This document shows, piece after piece, positions 44,159 to 53,699 of a DNA stretch of 64,000 nt. Below the pieces are notes generated by a model, which was given only the letters and a program-made list of their open reading frames with translations, did not search any database and had not been told where the DNA came from. The number at the start of each line of letters is the position of its first letter. Position 1 is the stretch's first letter. Where the stretch lies: assembly GCF_013184745.1 (NCBI RefSeq), contig NZ_JAATVU010000011.1, positions 1-64,000 on the forward strand, given 5' to 3'. The position numbers were made by a program, and so were the translations under genes. This DNA comes from Mangrovicoccus sp. HB161399. Lineage in GTDB: Bacteria; Pseudomonadota; Alphaproteobacteria; Rhodobacterales; Rhodobacteraceae.

Positions 44159-47100
44159 TCAAGATGTTGGGGTCGCGCGCATCAGCGCCGCCATCACGAG
44201 ATCGTGCGGCATTGGCATGAGGCTTGCGCTCCGGGTCCAGAGCAGGGCGGTCGAAACCTGCTTTCCGGGGTAAACCGCCTCCAGCATCGCCTGGTAGGCG
44301 CCCATCTGGCGCAGGAGTCCCTCGGGCACCTCTTCCGGGGCGGCGGGCACGGTGCGGTTGGTCTTGAAATCGACCGCCAGCACGGCATCGCCGGTCACCT
44401 GCAGCCGGTCGATCGTGCCGTAGAGCACGCGGCCGAGCGCCGGGACATGTGCCGACAGCGACACCTCGGCCAGGGTCTCGGCCGCGAAGAACGGGGCCAG
44501 TGCCGGGTGATCGAGCACGGCTGCCGCCTCGTCGATCAGCGGCGCCAGCGCGGCCGCCTCCGCCGCGTCCGGCCCTTGCGACAGCAGCCGCGACGCCAGC
44601 TCCGCCCGCCCGGCGGGCGGATGTCCCGCCAGATGTTCCAGCAGCAGGTGGATCTGCCTCCCGACGCGCAGGGCGGTTTCCTCGTCCGCGCCTTCGCCCG
44701 GCAGCGCCTTGGCCCCGCCCAGTCCGGAGGGCGCCAGCGTGGGCAGCGCGTTTTCCGGCACGCTCGCATTGCGGCGCAGCCAGCCCGGCAGGGCGGCGCG
44801 TCTTGCCTCGTCCTCCGTCTCCGCGGCGCGCGGCTCGGCCACGTCCCAAGCGCCGCTTTCCAGCCGCAGCCCCTGTCCGCAGGGCGTGTCGAGCGCGCGC
44901 GCGCCCGACAGCTTCAGCCCCTCGCTGACCTGGCCGTGCCAGGTCGTCTGGTTGCCGAGCTTGCCGGCCGCGGCCACGATCAGCCACTGCTCGGCGCGGG
45001 TCATGGCGACATAGAGCAGCCGGTCGCGCTCCTCTGCCTCGGCATGGGCGACGGCCTCCGCGGCATCGGCCAGAGCGGGCGGCAGCTCGTCGCGCGAGAA
45101 CCGCCAGGCGGGCCAGGAGCCTTCGCGCGGCAGCAGCACGTCCTGCCCGGAATTGTGGAAGGCGGCGCAGTCGGGCAGGATCACCACCGGCGCCTCCAGG
45201 CCCTTCGAGCCGTGCACCGTCATCAGCCGAACCGCGCGGCCCGCGCCCTCGGCCTGGCGCTTGATCTCGACATCCTCGGCGGCCATCCATTCGAGGAAGC
45301 CGGTCAGCGACGGGATCTCGGCCTGCTCGTAGTCGAGCGCCTGCTGCAGCAGCCCGTCGATCGCCTCCTCGCATTCCGGGCCCAGCCGCGCGATCAGCCG
45401 GCAGCGGCCGCGATGCCGTGTCAGGATGCGGTCGAGAAGGTCATAGGGGCGGCGCAGATCCGCCAAGCGGCGCAGGTCGTCGAGGATCGCGTAGCTGTCG
45501 GGATGGGCCTCTGCCTGGCGCAGCGCGGTCCAGAGATAGCTGCCTGCGGGGCGCGGATGGGCAAGGCGGAAGAGGTCGTCCTCGGTCCAGCCGAAGATCG
45601 GCGAGCGCAAGGCGGCGGCCAGCGACAGGTCGTCTTCGGGCAGCGCCAGGAAGGCCAGCAGCGCCAGCAGGTCGCGCACCGCCAGTTCCTCGCCCAGCTT
45701 GATCCGGTCGGCGCCCGCGACTTCCAGTCCCTCGGCCTTCAGCGCGCGCATGGTCTCGAAGAACAGGTCGCCGCGGCGGCGGAACAGGATCAGGATGTCG
45801 CCTTCATGGATGCGCCGCCCGCTGCCGTCTCCGTCCGGCAGATGCGCCGTGTCGACGAGCAGCCGGACCTCCTTGGCCACGGCCTGCGCCAGCTGGGCGA
45901 CCGGGCTTTCGGGATCGAGCCGGTCGACCGGGTCCCAGCCATCGGCATTTTCCTCGTCGCCGCTGTCCTTGTCGGGCAGGATCGCGGGCCAGAGATCGAC
46001 CCGGCCGGGATAGGTCGTGCGGAAGGCGACATGCTCGGGCGGATCGCCGAGGCCGGAAACTTCGGGAAAGGTGCGGTCGACGGCTTCCAGAACGGCTTTG
46101 GCGGAGCGGAAGGAATGCGCCAGCTCGCGCGAATGCAGCGTGGCGCCGATCGCCTCCAGCCCCTTGCCGAAATGCCCGCGCATCCGGTCGAATTCGCGCG
46201 GATCGGCGCCCTGGAAGGAATAGATCGACTGCTTCTTGTCGCCGACCACGAAGATCGTGCGCGGCACCTCGCCCCGCGTGCCTTCGCCGGCGGTGAATTC
46301 CTGCGCCAGCAGCCGCACCACGTCCCATTGCTCGGGGCTGGTGTCCTGCGCCTCGTCGACGAGGATGTGGTCGATGCCGCCGTCGAGCTTGTAGAGCACC
46401 CATTGCGCCACCGCCGGGTCCATCAGCAGCGCCCGCGTCCGCAGGATCAGGTCGTCGAAATCTAGCCAGCCGCGCGCCTGTTTCGCCGCCTCGATCCGCG
46501 GCAGCAGCGCGGCGGCATAGCGGTGCAGCACGCGCGTCCGCTTCGCCGCGGTCAGCGCCAGCCGCACGGTGCGGGCATCGGCGACGCGGGACATCAGCCC
46601 GTTCAGCGCCTCCACCACGTCCGGGCCGAGCGCCTGGCGCGTCGGCTTGGTCGGGAAGCTGTCCACCTTCGGCCCGAAGGGCGTCTTGGCCGAGGCGCCG
46701 AAGAGGAACGGGCCCTCCAGCGCCTTCAGCAGCCCCATCGACGGCTCGAACGGCGCCAGGCGGGCCAGCGCGGCCCCTGCCTTGCCGTCATTGCCGCCCT
46801 TCGACTGCAGCACCGGCACCAGCGTTTCCAGCAGGCGCCGGTCGCCCGGGGCAAAGGCGCAATCGACGAGGTCGGCCTCGGTCTGTCCGGGCAGCAGGCC
46901 CATGGTCTCCCACAGCGCCTCCTCGTCCGGCAGATCCGCGAAATCGGCGCGGGCATGCAGGATCTGCGCCGAGAGCCCGGCAATGTCCTCGCCGCCCATC
47001 TGGAAGGCCAGCGCGTCGATCAGAGGCGCCTCCGGCCCGTCGGCCATCTCCTCGACCACGCGCTCGATCATCGCCGCCTGGGTGCGCTCGTCGATTTCGG

Positions 47101-47548
47101 TGAATTGCGGGCTGACCCCGGCCTCCAGCGGGAAGCGGCGCAGCAGCGCGGCGCAGAACGAGTGGATCGTCTGGATCTTCAGCCCGCCCGGCGTCTCGAT
47201 TGCCCGGGCAAACAGGCGGCGGGCGCGCAGCAGGCGGTCCTCGTCGAGCCCGGTCTCGCCCAGCCGCTCCAGATCGGCGCGCAGCTCGGCGTCGGGGCGC
47301 ATCGCCCATTCGCCCAAGGTCTGGAACAGCCGGTTCTGCATCTCGCTCGCCGCCGCCTTGGTATAGGTCAGGCAGAGGATGTTCTGCGGCGCGACGCCGG
47401 AAAGCAGCAGCCGCGCCACCCGGTTGGTCAGGACGCGGGTCTTGCCCGATCCGGCATTGGCGGCGAGCCAGGTCGATTCATGCGGTCGCGCGGCCTCGAT
47501 CTGGCGCTGCGTCGCCAGGTTCACGGGGGCAGCGGTCGGGGCGGTCAT
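44159..47548 (-). CDS. addA: Helicase-nuclease AddA
   Basis: AddA (1129 aa) is the UvrD-like helicase and nuclease of the double-strand-break repair complex that replaces RecBCD in alphaproteobacteria. Walker A LAANAGSGKTRVLTNR is at the N-terminus, helicase motifs include LVDEAQDTSPEQWDVV, VGDKKQSIYSFQGAD and VHGSKGLEAPVV, and the C-terminal nuclease has AVDFKTNRTVP. Start MTAPTAAPVNL overlaps the addB stop by 4 nt. Confidence 0.96.
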   Translation of the reverse strand: MTAPTAAPVNLATQRQIEAARPHESTWLAANAGSGKTRVLTNRVARLLLSGVAPQNILCLTYTKAAASEMQNRLFQTLGEWAMRPDAELRADLERLGETGLDEDRLLRARRLFARAIETPGGLKIQTIHSFCAALLRRFPLEAGVSPQFTEIDERTQAAMIERVVEEMADGPEAPLIDALAFQMGGEDIAGLSAQILHARADFADLPDEEALWETMGLLPGQTEADLVDCAFAPGDRRLLETLVPVLQSKGGNDGKAGAALARLAPFEPSMGLLKALEGPFLFGASAKTPFGPKVDSFPTKPTRQALGPDVVEALNGLMSRVADARTVRLALTAAKRTRVLHRYAAALLPRIEAAKQARGWLDFDDLILRTRALLMDPAVAQWVLYKLDGGIDHILVDEAQDTSPEQWDVVRLLAQEFTAGEGTRGEVPRTIFVVGDKKQSIYSFQGADPREFDRMRGHFGKGLEAIGATLHSRELAHSFRSAKAVLEAVDRTFPEVSGLGDPPEHVAFRTTYPGRVDLWPAILPDKDSGDEENADGWDPVDRLDPESPVAQLAQAVAKEVRLLVDTAHLPDGDGSGRRIHEGDILILFRRRGDLFFETMRALKAEGLEVAGADRIKLGEELAVRDLLALLAFLALPEDDLSLAAALRSPIFGWTEDDLFRLAHPRPAGSYLWTALRQAEAHPDSYAILDDLRRLADLRRPYDLLDRILTRHRGRCRLIARLGPECEEAIDGLLQQALDYEQAEIPSLTGFLEWMAAEDVEIKRQAEGAGRAVRLMTVHGSKGLEAPVVILPDCAAFHNSGQDVLLPREGSWPAWRFSRDELPPALADAAEAVAHAEAEERDRLLYVAMTRAEQWLIVAAAGKLGNQTTWHGQVSEGLKLSGARALDTPCGQGLRLESGAWDVAEPRAAETEDEARRAALPGWLRRNASVPENALPTLAPSGLGGAKALPGEGADEETALRVGRQIHLLLEHLAGHPPAGRAELASRLLSQGPDAAEAAALAPLIDEAAAVLDHPALAPFFAAETLAEVSLSAHVPALGRVLYGTIDRLQVTGDAVLAVDFKTNRTVPAAPEEVPEGLLRQMGAYQAMLEAVYPGKQVSTALLWTRSASLMPMPHDLVMAALMRATPTS

Positions 47549-50487
47549 TCGTGGTCCCCCACTTTCAGCGTCTCGGCATGCTGGGTCAGGTCCCATTCGC
47601 CGCCGCGGCTGAGATGGTCGTAGTCCGACCACTCGCCCTGGCTTTCGCGCGCGACCTGCGCGGTGAAGCCGGTGGCCGGGTCGAGGAAGCGGGTGAAGAG
47701 CCGGTGCAGGCTTTCCGGCACCAGCTCCACCGGGATCTTCTCCAGGTCGGCGGGCACGGTCTCGGGACGCGCGGCCAGGCCGATATACTCGGCGCCGACC
47801 ACATGCATCGGGCCGAGCTCGCCGAAGGCGCCGGCCTCGGCGAGGTAGGCGGTGATGTGCAGCTGCTTGTTGTAGCGCGCCTGCTGCTTCTCGGTCGGCG
47901 GCTTGCCGGTCTTGTAGTCATAGAGCCAGACGGCCCCCTCTGGCGTGCGGTCGATCCTGTCGGTCTTGACCACCAGCTCCACCCCGGTCGTCGGCAGGGT
48001 ATGTCCGCCGCCCTGTTCGGTCGCCATCAGCGCGCCGCGGGTCCGGCGGATTTCCTCCTCGGCGATGAAATGGTCGGCGATGCGCATGAGCCGCGCCAGC
48101 CAGAAGCGGCGCGCGGTGGGCCAGGGCACGATCCGCTCCAGCACCTCGGCGCCGGTGGACAGCAGCAGCGCCTTCTGCCCGGCGCGGTCGAGCCCGGGGA
48201 ACTGCGGCACCACCTGTTCCAGCACCTCGTGCAGGACGGTGCCGCGCAGGCTTGCCTCGGGACGGTGGCGCAGCGGATCGAGGGCGCGCAGCCGCAGCAC
48301 GTGCTTGGCGTAGATCTGGTAGGGATCGCGCAGCAGCGTCTCCACCTCCGTCACGCTGAGCCTGCGCGGCCGCGCGGCACGCGGCGGCGCGGGCGAGGGG
48401 CGCGGGGCTGGCGGTTCGGTGATCTCCGGCACGTCCAGGGCCGCGGCCAGATCGCACCAGTGATCCCCGCGCGCGCGCATCGCCGCCAGTGCCTGCGGCC
48501 CGCCCTGGCCGGGAAGACCGTCCAGCAGGTTCGTCAGCCGGTTCAGCCAGCGCGACGGCACGGCATCGGCCTCGGCCGAGCGGACCGCGCGGGCCAGCAC
48601 CACCTGCGGCGCGCCGGCCGCCTGCTGGAAGTCATGCGCGGCCAGTCCGATCCGCCGTTCCGGCAGCAGGAGGCCTGCGGCCTTCCTCATCATCCGGTTC
48701 AGCCAGGGATCGGGCTCGGGCTGTTCCGGCCAGACGCCGTCATTCAGCCCGGCAAGGATCACCAGTTCCGCGCCCTGCACGCGCGCCTCCAGCGTGCCCC
48801 AGATCATCACGCCGGGATGCGGCAGGGCGGGGTCGCGGACCTCTTCGGACATCGACCCGCGCAGCACCGCGTTGAAGGTCACCACGTCCAGCTCGCCGCC
48901 ATGGCCGGCATCCTCCGCGAGCGCGTTCAGCGCCTTCTCGGCCGCCTCGCCGTCGCGCCCGTCCCAGATCGGCACGCCGCTGTCGGCCCAGGCGCCGCGC
49001 GCCAGAAGCTCCACACGGGCGCGCAGGTCGGCCAGGTGCTCGCCCAGCGGCCGGGTGCCCACCGGCTCCAGCCCGTCGAGGCTGTCGGCGACCCAGGCAG
49101 CCCAGGCGGTGGCCTCCTCGCTCTCGAACCGTGCCGCCCAATCGGCCAGCGACGCGCGGTCGGGGAAGGCCGGGCCGCTCCGGCGCAGGCGCAGCTCCAG
49201 CTCGCGGGTCATGCGCAGATGCGGACCGCGGCGCGAGCCGATGCCGACATGCGGGTTCTTGAGGATCACTACCAGGTCCTCGGCGGTCAGCTTCTGCCCC
49301 ATAAGCCCGGCAACGGTGCGGATCAGGCGGCCCGTAGCGGTCTGGCCCAGCGGCTCGCCCGCGCTGTCGTCCGGCTCGATCCCCCAGCGGTCGAGCGCAG
49401 CGGCGACGCGGCGGGTCAGCATCCGGTCGGGCGAGATCAGCGCGGCGGGCGTGCCGTCCTCGGCCGCCTTGCGCAGCACCACCGCGATCGCCTCGGCCTC
49501 GGCGCGCGGATCGGCCGCCTCCAGCAGGGTCAGGTGCTGCGTGGCCGCGTGCAGGTCGCCGAGCGACGGCCCATCGCGCATCCAGCCATCGGTGACCGGG
49601 GCGGGGCGCAGGGCCATCGAAATCAGCCGGTTGCGCGCCGGATCGGGCGCCCCTTGCCCCGGCAGCCAGGGCGCGACCTCCGCGGGGGCCAGCTCCAGGT
49701 CGCGCAGGATATGGGCGAAGCGGTATTGCGGATGGTCCTCCTGCCGCTCGGGCGAGGTAAGGGTCCGCCAGATGCCGTCCGGCATGTCATGGTCGAAGCC
49801 CGGCAGGATCAGCCCGCCCTGCGGCAGGCGCGCCACCGCCTGCATCAGCAGATGCGTCGTGCCGCGCGAGCCGGTCGAACCCGCGACCAGCACCGGATCC
49901 GCGGGCGGCGCGGTTTCCCACAGCCGCACCAGCGCCTCGATCTCGGCGCGCGAGCGGGCGGCGGGATCGGCCAGCGGGTCCGACAGGCCCAGATCCAGCA
50001 CGATCTTCAGGAAGGCCATGGCCCGCTGCCAGTGGCCGGAGGCGTCGGTGACGTCGAGGTTCAGGATGTCCCCGATCGGCACGCCCTCGACCTGCGCCTC
50101 GTCCATCAGGTTGGCCAGCCCGCCGGCCAGGTCGAAGGCGGCGGAGGGCGGGGCCAGGTCGGGCTGCGCGGCGATCAGCGCGGCGGTCAGCTGGGTCAGC
50201 TGCAGCTGGCGCGCCAGCGGCGATTGCGGCGGCGCGTCATGCGTCATGAGGCCCTGTCCGGCCTCGGTGACGAGCTTCAATCTCGGCAGGAAGCCGGGGC
50301 CGGTCTCGTGGAACAGGTCCTCGATCCGGCGCTTCATCCGCTGCGTGTTCACGTAGACGGTGACGCGGGCGATGGCCTCGGGCGGCTGTCCGGCGAGACG
50401 GTGGCGCAGACCCGCTGCCAGCGCGGCCGGGAAGTCCTGTCCGGGCGCCAGCGAGAAGACGCGGGGGGCGGCGGAGGGCTCAAACAT
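47545..50487 (-). CDS. addB: Double-strand break repair protein AddB
   Basis: AddB (980 aa), the second subunit of AddAB. The N-terminal inactivated helicase region begins MFEPSAAPRVFSLAPGQ. The C-terminal RecB-type nuclease has the LYDYKTGKPP motif (Asp-x-Lys). The alphaproteobacterial form is shorter than the Bacillus protein. Start at 50487 overlaps murU by 8 nt; the extension to 50535 is not needed. Works with AddA to resect ends and load RecA. Confidence 0.94.
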   Translation of the reverse strand: MFEPSAAPRVFSLAPGQDFPAALAAGLRHRLAGQPPEAIARVTVYVNTQRMKRRIEDLFHETGPGFLPRLKLVTEAGQGLMTHDAPPQSPLARQLQLTQLTAALIAAQPDLAPPSAAFDLAGGLANLMDEAQVEGVPIGDILNLDVTDASGHWQRAMAFLKIVLDLGLSDPLADPAARSRAEIEALVRLWETAPPADPVLVAGSTGSRGTTHLLMQAVARLPQGGLILPGFDHDMPDGIWRTLTSPERQEDHPQYRFAHILRDLELAPAEVAPWLPGQGAPDPARNRLISMALRPAPVTDGWMRDGPSLGDLHAATQHLTLLEAADPRAEAEAIAVVLRKAAEDGTPAALISPDRMLTRRVAAALDRWGIEPDDSAGEPLGQTATGRLIRTVAGLMGQKLTAEDLVVILKNPHVGIGSRRGPHLRMTRELELRLRRSGPAFPDRASLADWAARFESEEATAWAAWVADSLDGLEPVGTRPLGEHLADLRARVELLARGAWADSGVPIWDGRDGEAAEKALNALAEDAGHGGELDVVTFNAVLRGSMSEEVRDPALPHPGVMIWGTLEARVQGAELVILAGLNDGVWPEQPEPDPWLNRMMRKAAGLLLPERRIGLAAHDFQQAAGAPQVVLARAVRSAEADAVPSRWLNRLTNLLDGLPGQGGPQALAAMRARGDHWCDLAAALDVPEITEPPAPRPSPAPPRAARPRRLSVTEVETLLRDPYQIYAKHVLRLRALDPLRHRPEASLRGTVLHEVLEQVVPQFPGLDRAGQKALLLSTGAEVLERIVPWPTARRFWLARLMRIADHFIAEEEIRRTRGALMATEQGGGHTLPTTGVELVVKTDRIDRTPEGAVWLYDYKTGKPPTEKQQARYNKQLHITAYLAEAGAFGELGPMHVVGAEYIGLAARPETVPADLEKIPVELVPESLHRLFTRFLDPATGFTAQVARESQGEWSDYDHLSRGGEWDLTQHAETLKVGDHE

Positions 50488-51145
50488 CGGCCAGCATCGC
50501 CTCGGCTTCGGCGATGCCGCCGGGATGGCCGACATCGCACCAGTGCCCGGGATGCATCACGCCGAAAAGCCGCCCTGCGGCCATCGCGGCATCCCAGGCC
50601 GTCTTCACCGAGAACACCGTCTCGGCGCAATCGGCCACCGCGCGCGTCGCGAGGACCTGCGCGCCGGTATAGGCCAGCTCCGGCGCCCAGCTCAGCTGTC
50701 CGTCCTCCCCCATGGCGAAGCCCGATTTCAGCGCATGGCCCACCGCGCGCTCCGGCGGGCAGAGCAGCAGCAGGCCGTCCATCCGCTCCGGGTCCCAGGC
50801 GGCAGCCAGCGTCGCCATGGCCAGCGGGCCGGTCCAGACCGCGTCCGTGTTCATGGCAAAAACTGCCTCAGGATCGCCCAGCAGCGGCAGCGCGGCCTTC
50901 AGCCCGCCGCCGGTATCGAGGATCCTGTCCCGCTCCCGCGACAGCAGCAGCCTGCGGACCGCTGCGGCTGCCTCGATCTGGTCGCCCAGGTAATGCGCGT
51001 TGACCGCGCGCCGGACGATCTGAGGGATCGCGCATTGCGCCAGCGCATGGTCGAGCAGGCTCCGGCCCGCCACCTCGATCAGCGGTTTCGGCCGCGTGTC
51101 GGTCAGCGGGCGCATCCGCGTGCCGAAGCCGGCCGCGAAGAGCAT
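50480..51145 (-). CDS. murU: N-acetylmuramate/GlcNAc-1-phosphate nucleotidyltransferase MurU type
   Basis: A 221-residue sugar nucleotidyltransferase. The signature AAGFGTRMRPLTDTRPKPL opens the protein, with the metal Asp in NTDAVWTGPL. Together with AmgK it would convert recovered amino sugars to UDP-MurNAc, bypassing MurA/B. I place the start at ATG 51145, in a TGATG overlap with amgK, because family members begin directly at this strand; the longer frame to 51169 adds eight residues. Confidence 0.85.
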   Translation of the reverse strand: MLFAAGFGTRMRPLTDTRPKPLIEVAGRSLLDHALAQCAIPQIVRRAVNAHYLGDQIEAAAAVRRLLLSRERDRILDTGGGLKAALPLLGDPEAVFAMNTDAVWTGPLAMATLAAAWDPERMDGLLLLCPPERAVGHALKSGFAMGEDGQLSWAPELAYTGAQVLATRAVADCAETVFSVKTAWDAAMAAGRLFGVMHPGHWCDVGHPGGIAEAEAMLADV

Positions 51146-52161
51146 CACAGAGTCGGGACGGTTCCGCATCGGTCCTTCAGCTCCTGCAGCTTGGCCGGGG
51201 TGGGGGCGGGCAGCGCGGCCAGCGCGATGTCCCGGAGGCCCGCCAGAGAGGGATGGGCGAGGTCGGACAGAAGATGGTCCCAGACCCGCGGGATCAGGTC
51301 GACATAGCCGGGCTTGCCGAAATGCAGCGACAGCCGGGCGAAGACGCCGAGGATGCGCAGGTTGCGCTGCGCCCCCATCGCGGCATAGGCGAGGTCGAAT
51401 TCCGCCGGGTCGACGCCGGTGAGCGCGAGGTAATGCGCCTTCGCCGCCGCCACGGTGGCAGGCGTCACGTCGCGCCGCGCATCCTCCAGCAGCGAGACGA
51501 GGTCATAGGCCGGATGGCCCGCCGCCGCGTCCTGGAAATCCAGCAGGCCGACCCGGGCCGCGCCTTCCCGCTCAGGCAGCCAGAGCAGGTTTTCCGCATG
51601 GTAGTCGCGCTGCACCAGCACGCGGGGACCGTCATGCGGGGCGAGCGCGGCGCGCAGCGCCTCCGACAGCGCCGCGCGGGCCGCGGGTTCCGCCGCCTTG
51701 TCGCCCAGATGCGCGTACCAGTCGAGCGCCAGCGCGCCCAGGTTCGGCATGGTCGTGCTGTCATAGGGCATCAGCCCCTCTGGCGCCTCGTGGCGGGACA
51801 GCTCGGCCAGAACCTCGATGGCGGCGAGATAGAGCGGTTCCTCGCAGGCCGGATCGGCCTTGGCCAGCCGCGCGAAAAGGTCGTCGCCCAGATCCTCGAT
51901 CAGCAGGAGCCCGCGCGCCTCGTCCTCTGCCAGGATCGCGGGAGCCGAGAGGCCCAGGCCGGTCAGGTGGCGCGCGATGGCCAGGAAGGGCCGCACGTCC
52001 TCGCCGCGCTCGGGCGGGGCGTCCATCAGCACGGCGGTGGTGCCGTCCGGGGCCGTGACGCGCGAATAGCGCCGGTTCGAGGCATCACCGGCCAGGCTGC
52101 GGCAGGCGGCATCGCCCCAGCCGGCGGCGCCGAGGAAATCGCGGAAGGGATCAGTCAGCAT
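51145..52161 (-). CDS. amgK: Anomeric MurNAc/GlcNAc kinase AmgK type
   Basis: A 338-residue phosphotransferase of the aminoglycoside/choline-kinase fold. The catalytic loop is VQRDYHAENLLWL and the metal motif is LLDFQDAAAGHPAYDLVSLL. In Pseudomonas AmgK phosphorylates MurNAc at C1 for peptidoglycan recycling; adjacency to murU supports the same here. The His before Arg-Asp in other AmgKs is Gln. It overlaps tsaE by 11 nt. Confidence 0.87.
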   Translation of the reverse strand: MLTDPFRDFLGAAGWGDAACRSLAGDASNRRYSRVTAPDGTTAVLMDAPPERGEDVRPFLAIARHLTGLGLSAPAILAEDEARGLLLIEDLGDDLFARLAKADPACEEPLYLAAIEVLAELSRHEAPEGLMPYDSTTMPNLGALALDWYAHLGDKAAEPAARAALSEALRAALAPHDGPRVLVQRDYHAENLLWLPEREGAARVGLLDFQDAAAGHPAYDLVSLLEDARRDVTPATVAAAKAHYLALTGVDPAEFDLAYAAMGAQRNLRILGVFARLSLHFGKPGYVDLIPRVWDHLLSDLAHPSLAGLRDIALAALPAPTPAKLQELKDRCGTVPTL

Positions 52162-52642
52162 CGGGGCTCCCGGAAAGGAAACTCAACCTGGCGTCCCATC
52201 GCGGGTCGCTCCAGGCCAGGGTCAGGCTGCGGGCGTCGCCCGAGGCGTCGGGCGCCAGCTCCAGCGACAGGGCCGAAGCGGGCAGGTCGTCGCCCAGCCG
52301 GTCGGGCCATTCCACGAGGCACAGCGCCTCGTCGAAGGCGGCGTCGAGGCCGAGCTCCAGCACCTCGTCGGCATGGGTCAGCCGGTAGAGGTCGCAATGC
52401 CAGATTTCCAGCGCGCCCGCCTGGTAGCTCTGCACCAGGGTGAAGGTCGGCGACGGCACGTCCTCGTCCAGCCCTTCGGCGGCCAGCAGGTGCTTGACCA
52501 GCGCCCGGGCGAAGACGCTCTTGCCGGCGCCGATCGGCCCGGACAGCGCCAGCACGTCGCCCGCGCCCAAGAGGGGCGCAAGGCGGCGGGCGAGGGCTTC
52601 GGTATCGCCCGGCGTGGAAAGTCGGAGGCGGAGGCTCGGCAT
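52151..52642 (-). CDS. tsaE: tRNA threonylcarbamoyladenosine biosynthesis ATPase TsaE
   Basis: TsaE (163 aa) is the P-loop ATPase that assists TsaB/TsaD in making t6A37 in tRNA. Motifs: Walker A GPIGAGKSVFARAL, the SPTFTLVQSY switch and HCDLYRL. The start MPSLRLRLSTPGD at 52642 is preferred; the open frame continues to 52927 without coding signal. It heads the tsaE-amgK-murU-addBA block. Confidence 0.93.
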   Translation of the reverse strand: MPSLRLRLSTPGDTEALARRLAPLLGAGDVLALSGPIGAGKSVFARALVKHLLAAEGLDEDVPSPTFTLVQSYQAGALEIWHCDLYRLTHADEVLELGLDAAFDEALCLVEWPDRLGDDLPASALSLELAPDASGDARSLTLAWSDPRWDARLSFLSGSPDAD

Positions 52643-52719
52643 GGCGCGACTATGGGCGGCGGAGGGACCGGGCTCAAGGGCCAGATCGGCGCGCGCGGGG
52701 CGCGCCGGAGCGGGCGGGC

Positions 52720-53190
52720 TCAGAACGCCTCGGGCTTGGCCTCGCGCGCCATGTGGTCGAGCACGGCATTGACGAAGCGCGATTCCTTCCCGTCTGGGAA
52801 GAAGGCCTGGGCGATCTGCACGTATTCGACGATCACCACGCGCGGCGGGGTGTCGGCGACGATCAGTTCGGCGCCCGCGACGCGGAACAGCGCGCGCAGG
52901 GTCGGGTCGATCCGGTCGATCGGCCATTTCGCCACCAGCGCGCGGTCGGTCATCTTGTCGACCGAGCCCTGGTTGTCGACGGCGCCGTTGACCAGCGTGC
53001 GGAAGACCTTCAGATCGGCCTCCTGCATGGAATAGTCCTCGAATTCCTCGCCGAAGCGGTGATCCGCGAATTCCGTGATGATCTGGCCGATCGGCGCGTC
53101 GGACTGCTCCATCTGGAACAGAGCCTGCACGGCGAAGAACCGCGCGGCCGAGCGCAGGGCGCGCTTCTGGTTGCCGGAAAGCCCGCTCAT
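52720..53190 (-). CDS. nusB: Transcription antitermination factor NusB
   Basis: NusB (156 aa), an all-helical RNA-binding factor that works with NusE (S10) at boxA in rRNA operons. The ARFFAVQALFQMEQS and later LRALFRVAGAEL and PPRVVIVEYVQIAQAF segments are typical. Start overlaps ribH by 4 nt, the usual ribB-ribH-nusB order. Confidence 0.94.
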   Translation of the reverse strand: MSGLSGNQKRALRSAARFFAVQALFQMEQSDAPIGQIITEFADHRFGEEFEDYSMQEADLKVFRTLVNGAVDNQGSVDKMTDRALVAKWPIDRIDPTLRALFRVAGAELIVADTPPRVVIVEYVQIAQAFFPDGKESRFVNAVLDHMAREAKPEAF

Positions 53191-53696
53191 GCGTCCGCCC
53201 CGGTCTTGAAGCCGATGCCTTTCGGCGCGGGCTTGAACTGGCGCTTCAGCGCGATCAGGTGCAGCGCGGCCGCGGCGGCGCCGCCGCCCTTGTTCTGGCC
53301 CGCGGGATCGGCGCGCACGACGGCCTGCTCGGTGTTCTCGACCGTCAGGATGCCGTTGCCGATGCAGGCGCCGTCCAGACCCAGAAGCTGGATCGCGCGC
53401 GAGCTGTCGTTGCAGACGGTGTCGTAATGGGTGGTCTCGCCGCGGATCACGCAGCCGAGCGCCACGAAGCCGTCGAAATCGGCCTGGCGGTAGGCGAAGC
53501 CGATCGCGGTCGGGATCTCAAGCGCGCCGGGGACCTCCACGGTCTCGTGCTCCGCGCCTGCCGCGTCAAGCTCGGCACGGGCGCCGGCCAGCTGGTCCTC
53601 GGAGATCTCCTTGTAGTAGGGGGAGACCACGATCAGCACCTTGACCGGCTCGGAGAATTCCGGGCGCGGCATGATGTAATGCGAAATCGACGCCAT
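53187..53696 (-). CDS. ribH: 6,7-dimethyl-8-ribityllumazine synthase
   Basis: RibH (169 aa) condenses the ribityl-pyrimidine and butanone phosphate in riboflavin synthesis. The active-site segment GCVIRGETTHYDTVCN (with the catalytic His) and VPGALEIPTAIG are present. Normal length. It lies 3 bp from ribB and overlaps nusB. Confidence 0.96.
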   Translation of the reverse strand: MASISHYIMPRPEFSEPVKVLIVVSPYYKEISEDQLAGARAELDAAGAEHETVEVPGALEIPTAIGFAYRQADFDGFVALGCVIRGETTHYDTVCNDSSRAIQLLGLDGACIGNGILTVENTEQAVVRADPAGQNKGGGAAAAALHLIALKRQFKPAPKGIGFKTGADA

Positions 53697-53699
53697 GGA

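Noticed and set aside
44204-46465. A 753-codon plus-strand open frame.
   Set aside because: Antisense to addA; no recognisable domain.
47200-51003. A 1267-codon plus-strand open frame.
   Set aside because: It is the antisense shadow of addB/addA, with Arg/Gln/His-rich composition and no domain; long shadow frames are expected in GC-rich DNA.
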